Below the pieces are notes generated by a model, which was not told the origin of the DNA, did not search any database, and worked only from the letters and a program-made list of their open reading frames with translations. Made by a program: the position numbers and the translations under genes. From Aliiruegeria lutimaris (lineage in GTDB: Bacteria; Pseudomonadota; Alphaproteobacteria; Rhodobacterales; Rhodobacteraceae): 64,000 bases of DNA. This document shows positions 62,563-64,000 of the stretch, in pieces. Numbering within the stretch: the stretch's first letter is position 1; each line of letters starts with the position of its first letter. The DNA lies in assembly GCF_900099935.1 (NCBI RefSeq), contig NZ_FNEK01000001.1, positions 62,001-126,000 of the forward strand, in the 5' to 3' direction.

Positions 62563-62828
62563 TCCACTACGCGCTGCTCTTCGCATCCGGGTGCTTCTCC
62601 ATCGGCATGCTTCTGAATCTCTGGCGGATCCGTTTTGCCCCCGGCGTGGTGGATCGCATCCTCGCCCTCGACACGCTGGTCGTGAACGCCATCGCGCTGC
62701 TCAATGTCTATGGCATCATGCAAGGCACCGCGGTCTATTTCGAGGTCTCGCTGCTCATCGCCATGTTCGGCTTCGTGTCCACCGTCGCCTATTGCCGCTT
62801 CATCCTGCGCGGCAACATCATCGAATAG
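62559..62828 (+). CDS. mrpF: Mrp antiporter subunit F
   Basis: This 89-residue subunit has three helices. It shows the family text FAPGVVDRILALDTLVVNAIALLNVYG, with the conserved acidic residue of the second helix. The ATG at 62559 overlaps the mrpE stop as ATGA. Its role in the complex is assembly and ion conduction with MrpG. Confidence 0.93.
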   Translation: MIHYALLFASGCFSIGMLLNLWRIRFAPGVVDRILALDTLVVNAIALLNVYGIMQGTAVYFEVSLLIAMFGFVSTVAYCRFILRGNIIE

Positions 62829-62837
62829 GAGGAAGCG

Positions 62838-63221
62838 ATGGAAATTTTTGCCGAAATCGTGATTTCCCTCATGCTGGTCATCGGCGGCCTGTTCGGCCTG
62901 CTAGGCAGCTTCGGCCTGATCAAGCTCGACGACACGATGCGCCGCCTGCATGCGCCCACGAAGGCCACGACTTTGGGGGTCGGCGGGGTGCTCATCGCCT
63001 CCATGCTCTATTTCGCCGTGTTCATGGGAGACGTGTCCTATCACGAGTTGCTGATCACGGCCTTCCTCTTCATCACCGCGCCCATCACCGCGAATTTCGT
63101 CGCCAAGGCCCATATGCATCGTGACGTGAAAGAGCGGGACCTTCCGCGGACCGGCGGCAGATATGGCTGGGCCGGCTATGACGAGATCGGCGACGAGGAA
63201 CAGCCCATCGACACGAAGTGA
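62838..63221 (+). CDS. mrpG: Mrp antiporter subunit G
   Basis: This 127-residue subunit has three helices, with GLLGSFGLIKLDDTMRRLHAPTKATTLGVGGVLIASM characteristic of MrpG/PhaG. It follows mrpF by nine bases and is preceded by AGGAGG. It is the last gene of the operon. A CCGGGCC/GGCCCGG-type hairpin lies about 25 bases beyond the stop, without a T-run. Confidence 0.93.
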   Translation: MEIFAEIVISLMLVIGGLFGLLGSFGLIKLDDTMRRLHAPTKATTLGVGGVLIASMLYFAVFMGDVSYHELLITAFLFITAPITANFVAKAHMHRDVKERDLPRTGGRYGWAGYDEIGDEEQPIDTK

Positions 63222-63349
63222 CGGTTTTCGCAGCTTGCGACGATCCGGGCCGGCCGAATCCGGGGCCCGGTCCCGGAAACTATTCGCGATCATAAAAAAA
63301 TGGTAAGGAGGTCCTCTTTCAAAACAAGAAATATCGGAGGGGATGTCTC

Positions 63350-64000
63350 ATGAAGGTCGCGATTGTCCAGGAGCCACCAGTCTATCTGAACCTGCCAGAA
63401 ACCATGGAGCGGGCCGTTCAATTGGTGGAACAATCCGCCCGGGAGGGGGCCAAGCTGATGGTGTTTCCGGAGGCGTGGTTTCCCGGCTACCCGACCTTCG
63501 TCTGGCGGCTATCGCCCGGCGCGGGCATGGGCAAGACGGACGAGCTGTTTGCCCAGCTGCAGGCCAATTCCATCGATCTGAGCCGCAACGGCATGGCGCC
63601 GCTTCAGGCGGCCGCGGCCGAGAACGGGATGGTGATCGTCGCCGGCTACCAGGAACTGGACGGGGCGGTGAGCGGCTCGACGCTGTTCAATTCCTGCGTG
63701 ATCATCGACGCCGACGGGACGATCGCCAACAATCACCGCAAGCTCATGCCGACCAACCCGGAGCGCATGGTCTGGGGGTTCGGCGATGGCTCTGGCCTCA
63801 ACGTGGTCGAGACAGCGGTGGGACGCGTCGGAGCGCTGCTGTGCTGGGAAAACTACATGCCGCTGGCGCGTTTCGCGCTCTACGCCCAGAATGTCGATAT
63901 CTATGTCGCACCGACCTGGGACAGCGGAGACACCTGGCTGGCGACCATGCAACATATCGCGCGCGAGGGCGGCTGCTGGGTTCTCGGCTGTGCGACTTCG
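63350..64000 (+). CDS. Nitrilase (carbon-nitrogen hydrolase), truncated by window end
   Basis: The first 217 residues of a nitrilase are present, and the gene continues past the window. The catalytic triad is complete: E41 in VFPEAWFPGYP, K131 in NHRKLMPT and C165 in LLCWENYMPLAR. The CWENYMPLAR context and the FPEAWFPGYPTFVW segment are those of true nitrilases (nitrile to carboxylate) rather than amidases or ureidopropionases. CGGAGGGG stands about eight bases before the ATG. The upstream gap contains an AT-rich stretch at about 63285-63300 that may be its promoter. Confidence 0.9.
   Translation, partial: MKVAIVQEPPVYLNLPETMERAVQLVEQSAREGAKLMVFPEAWFPGYPTFVWRLSPGAGMGKTDELFAQLQANSIDLSRNGMAPLQAAAAENGMVIVAGYQELDGAVSGSTLFNSCVIIDADGTIANNHRKLMPTNPERMVWGFGDGSGLNVVETAVGRVGALLCWENYMPLARFALYAQNVDIYVAPTWDSGDTWLATMQHIAREGGCWVLGCATS

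Overview
The window reads as a chromosomal segment from an alphaproteobacterium of the Rhodobacteraceae (roseobacter/Paracoccus type). The evidence is the high G+C content, the aat, DUF2155, MlaD-like and NDUFA12 cluster, a fused MrpAB subunit, the TAXI-TRAP transporter with a DUF3394-like tail, the NMT1-type ABC system beside pyrimidine catabolism genes, and a short hairpin repeat resembling intergenic repeats of this group. I saw no phage, transposase, CRISPR, rRNA or tRNA gene. Everything is inferred from reading the sequence; no searches were run.

Layout. 1-2.7 kb: HD-domain nucleotidase-like gene and an AaeA/AaeB-like efflux pair. 3.1-9.3 kb: NADP isocitrate dehydrogenase, an SHMT-like PLP enzyme with a decayed LysR remnant, a class II glutamine amidotransferase, YitT and SMR membrane proteins, an HNH nuclease and a small membrane protein. 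9.3-14 kb: an esterase, a tiny membrane peptide, an Atm1-type ABC exporter, an orphan FbpC-type ATPase and a small secreted protein. 14-19.3 kb: DegT aminotransferase and gph (minus strand), then glmU-glmS (plus strand), i.e. UDP-GlcNAc supply. 19.3-25.8 kb: an odd charge-segregated secreted protein, an AlkD-like protein, an MFS transporter, a beta-hydroxyacid dehydrogenase and two unknown genes.

25.8-37.9 kb is the most coherent locus. It carries a complete reductive pyrimidine catabolic set: preT/preA (dihydropyrimidine dehydrogenase), dihydropyrimidinase, a beta-ureidopropionase-type amidase and an omega-aminotransferase. With these come an NMT1/TauT-type ABC importer and a RutR regulator. 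A perfect TGACCA-AA-TGGTCA palindrome lies between rutR and the catabolic/transport operon. A small, translationally coupled STAS/SEC14-like protein of unknown role sits between the amidase and the dihydropyrimidinase.

38.2-46.1 kb is mostly housekeeping: accB-accC, aat, DUF2155, MlaD-like, NDUFA12, RidA, a FadL-type porin, clpX and clpP. 46.4-52.3 kb holds a C39/AvrRpt2-like cysteine peptidase, an unknown small gene and a MacAB-like ABC/HlyD set. 52.3-56.6 kb is a TAXI-TRAP transporter with a universal stress protein. 57.2-63.2 kb is a full mrp/pha Na+(K+)/H+ antiporter operon (AB fused, C, D, E, F, G). A nitrilase gene runs off the right edge.

Four copies of a modular hairpin repeat (4.4, 6.1, 34.9 and 38.0 kb) lie in intergenic spaces.
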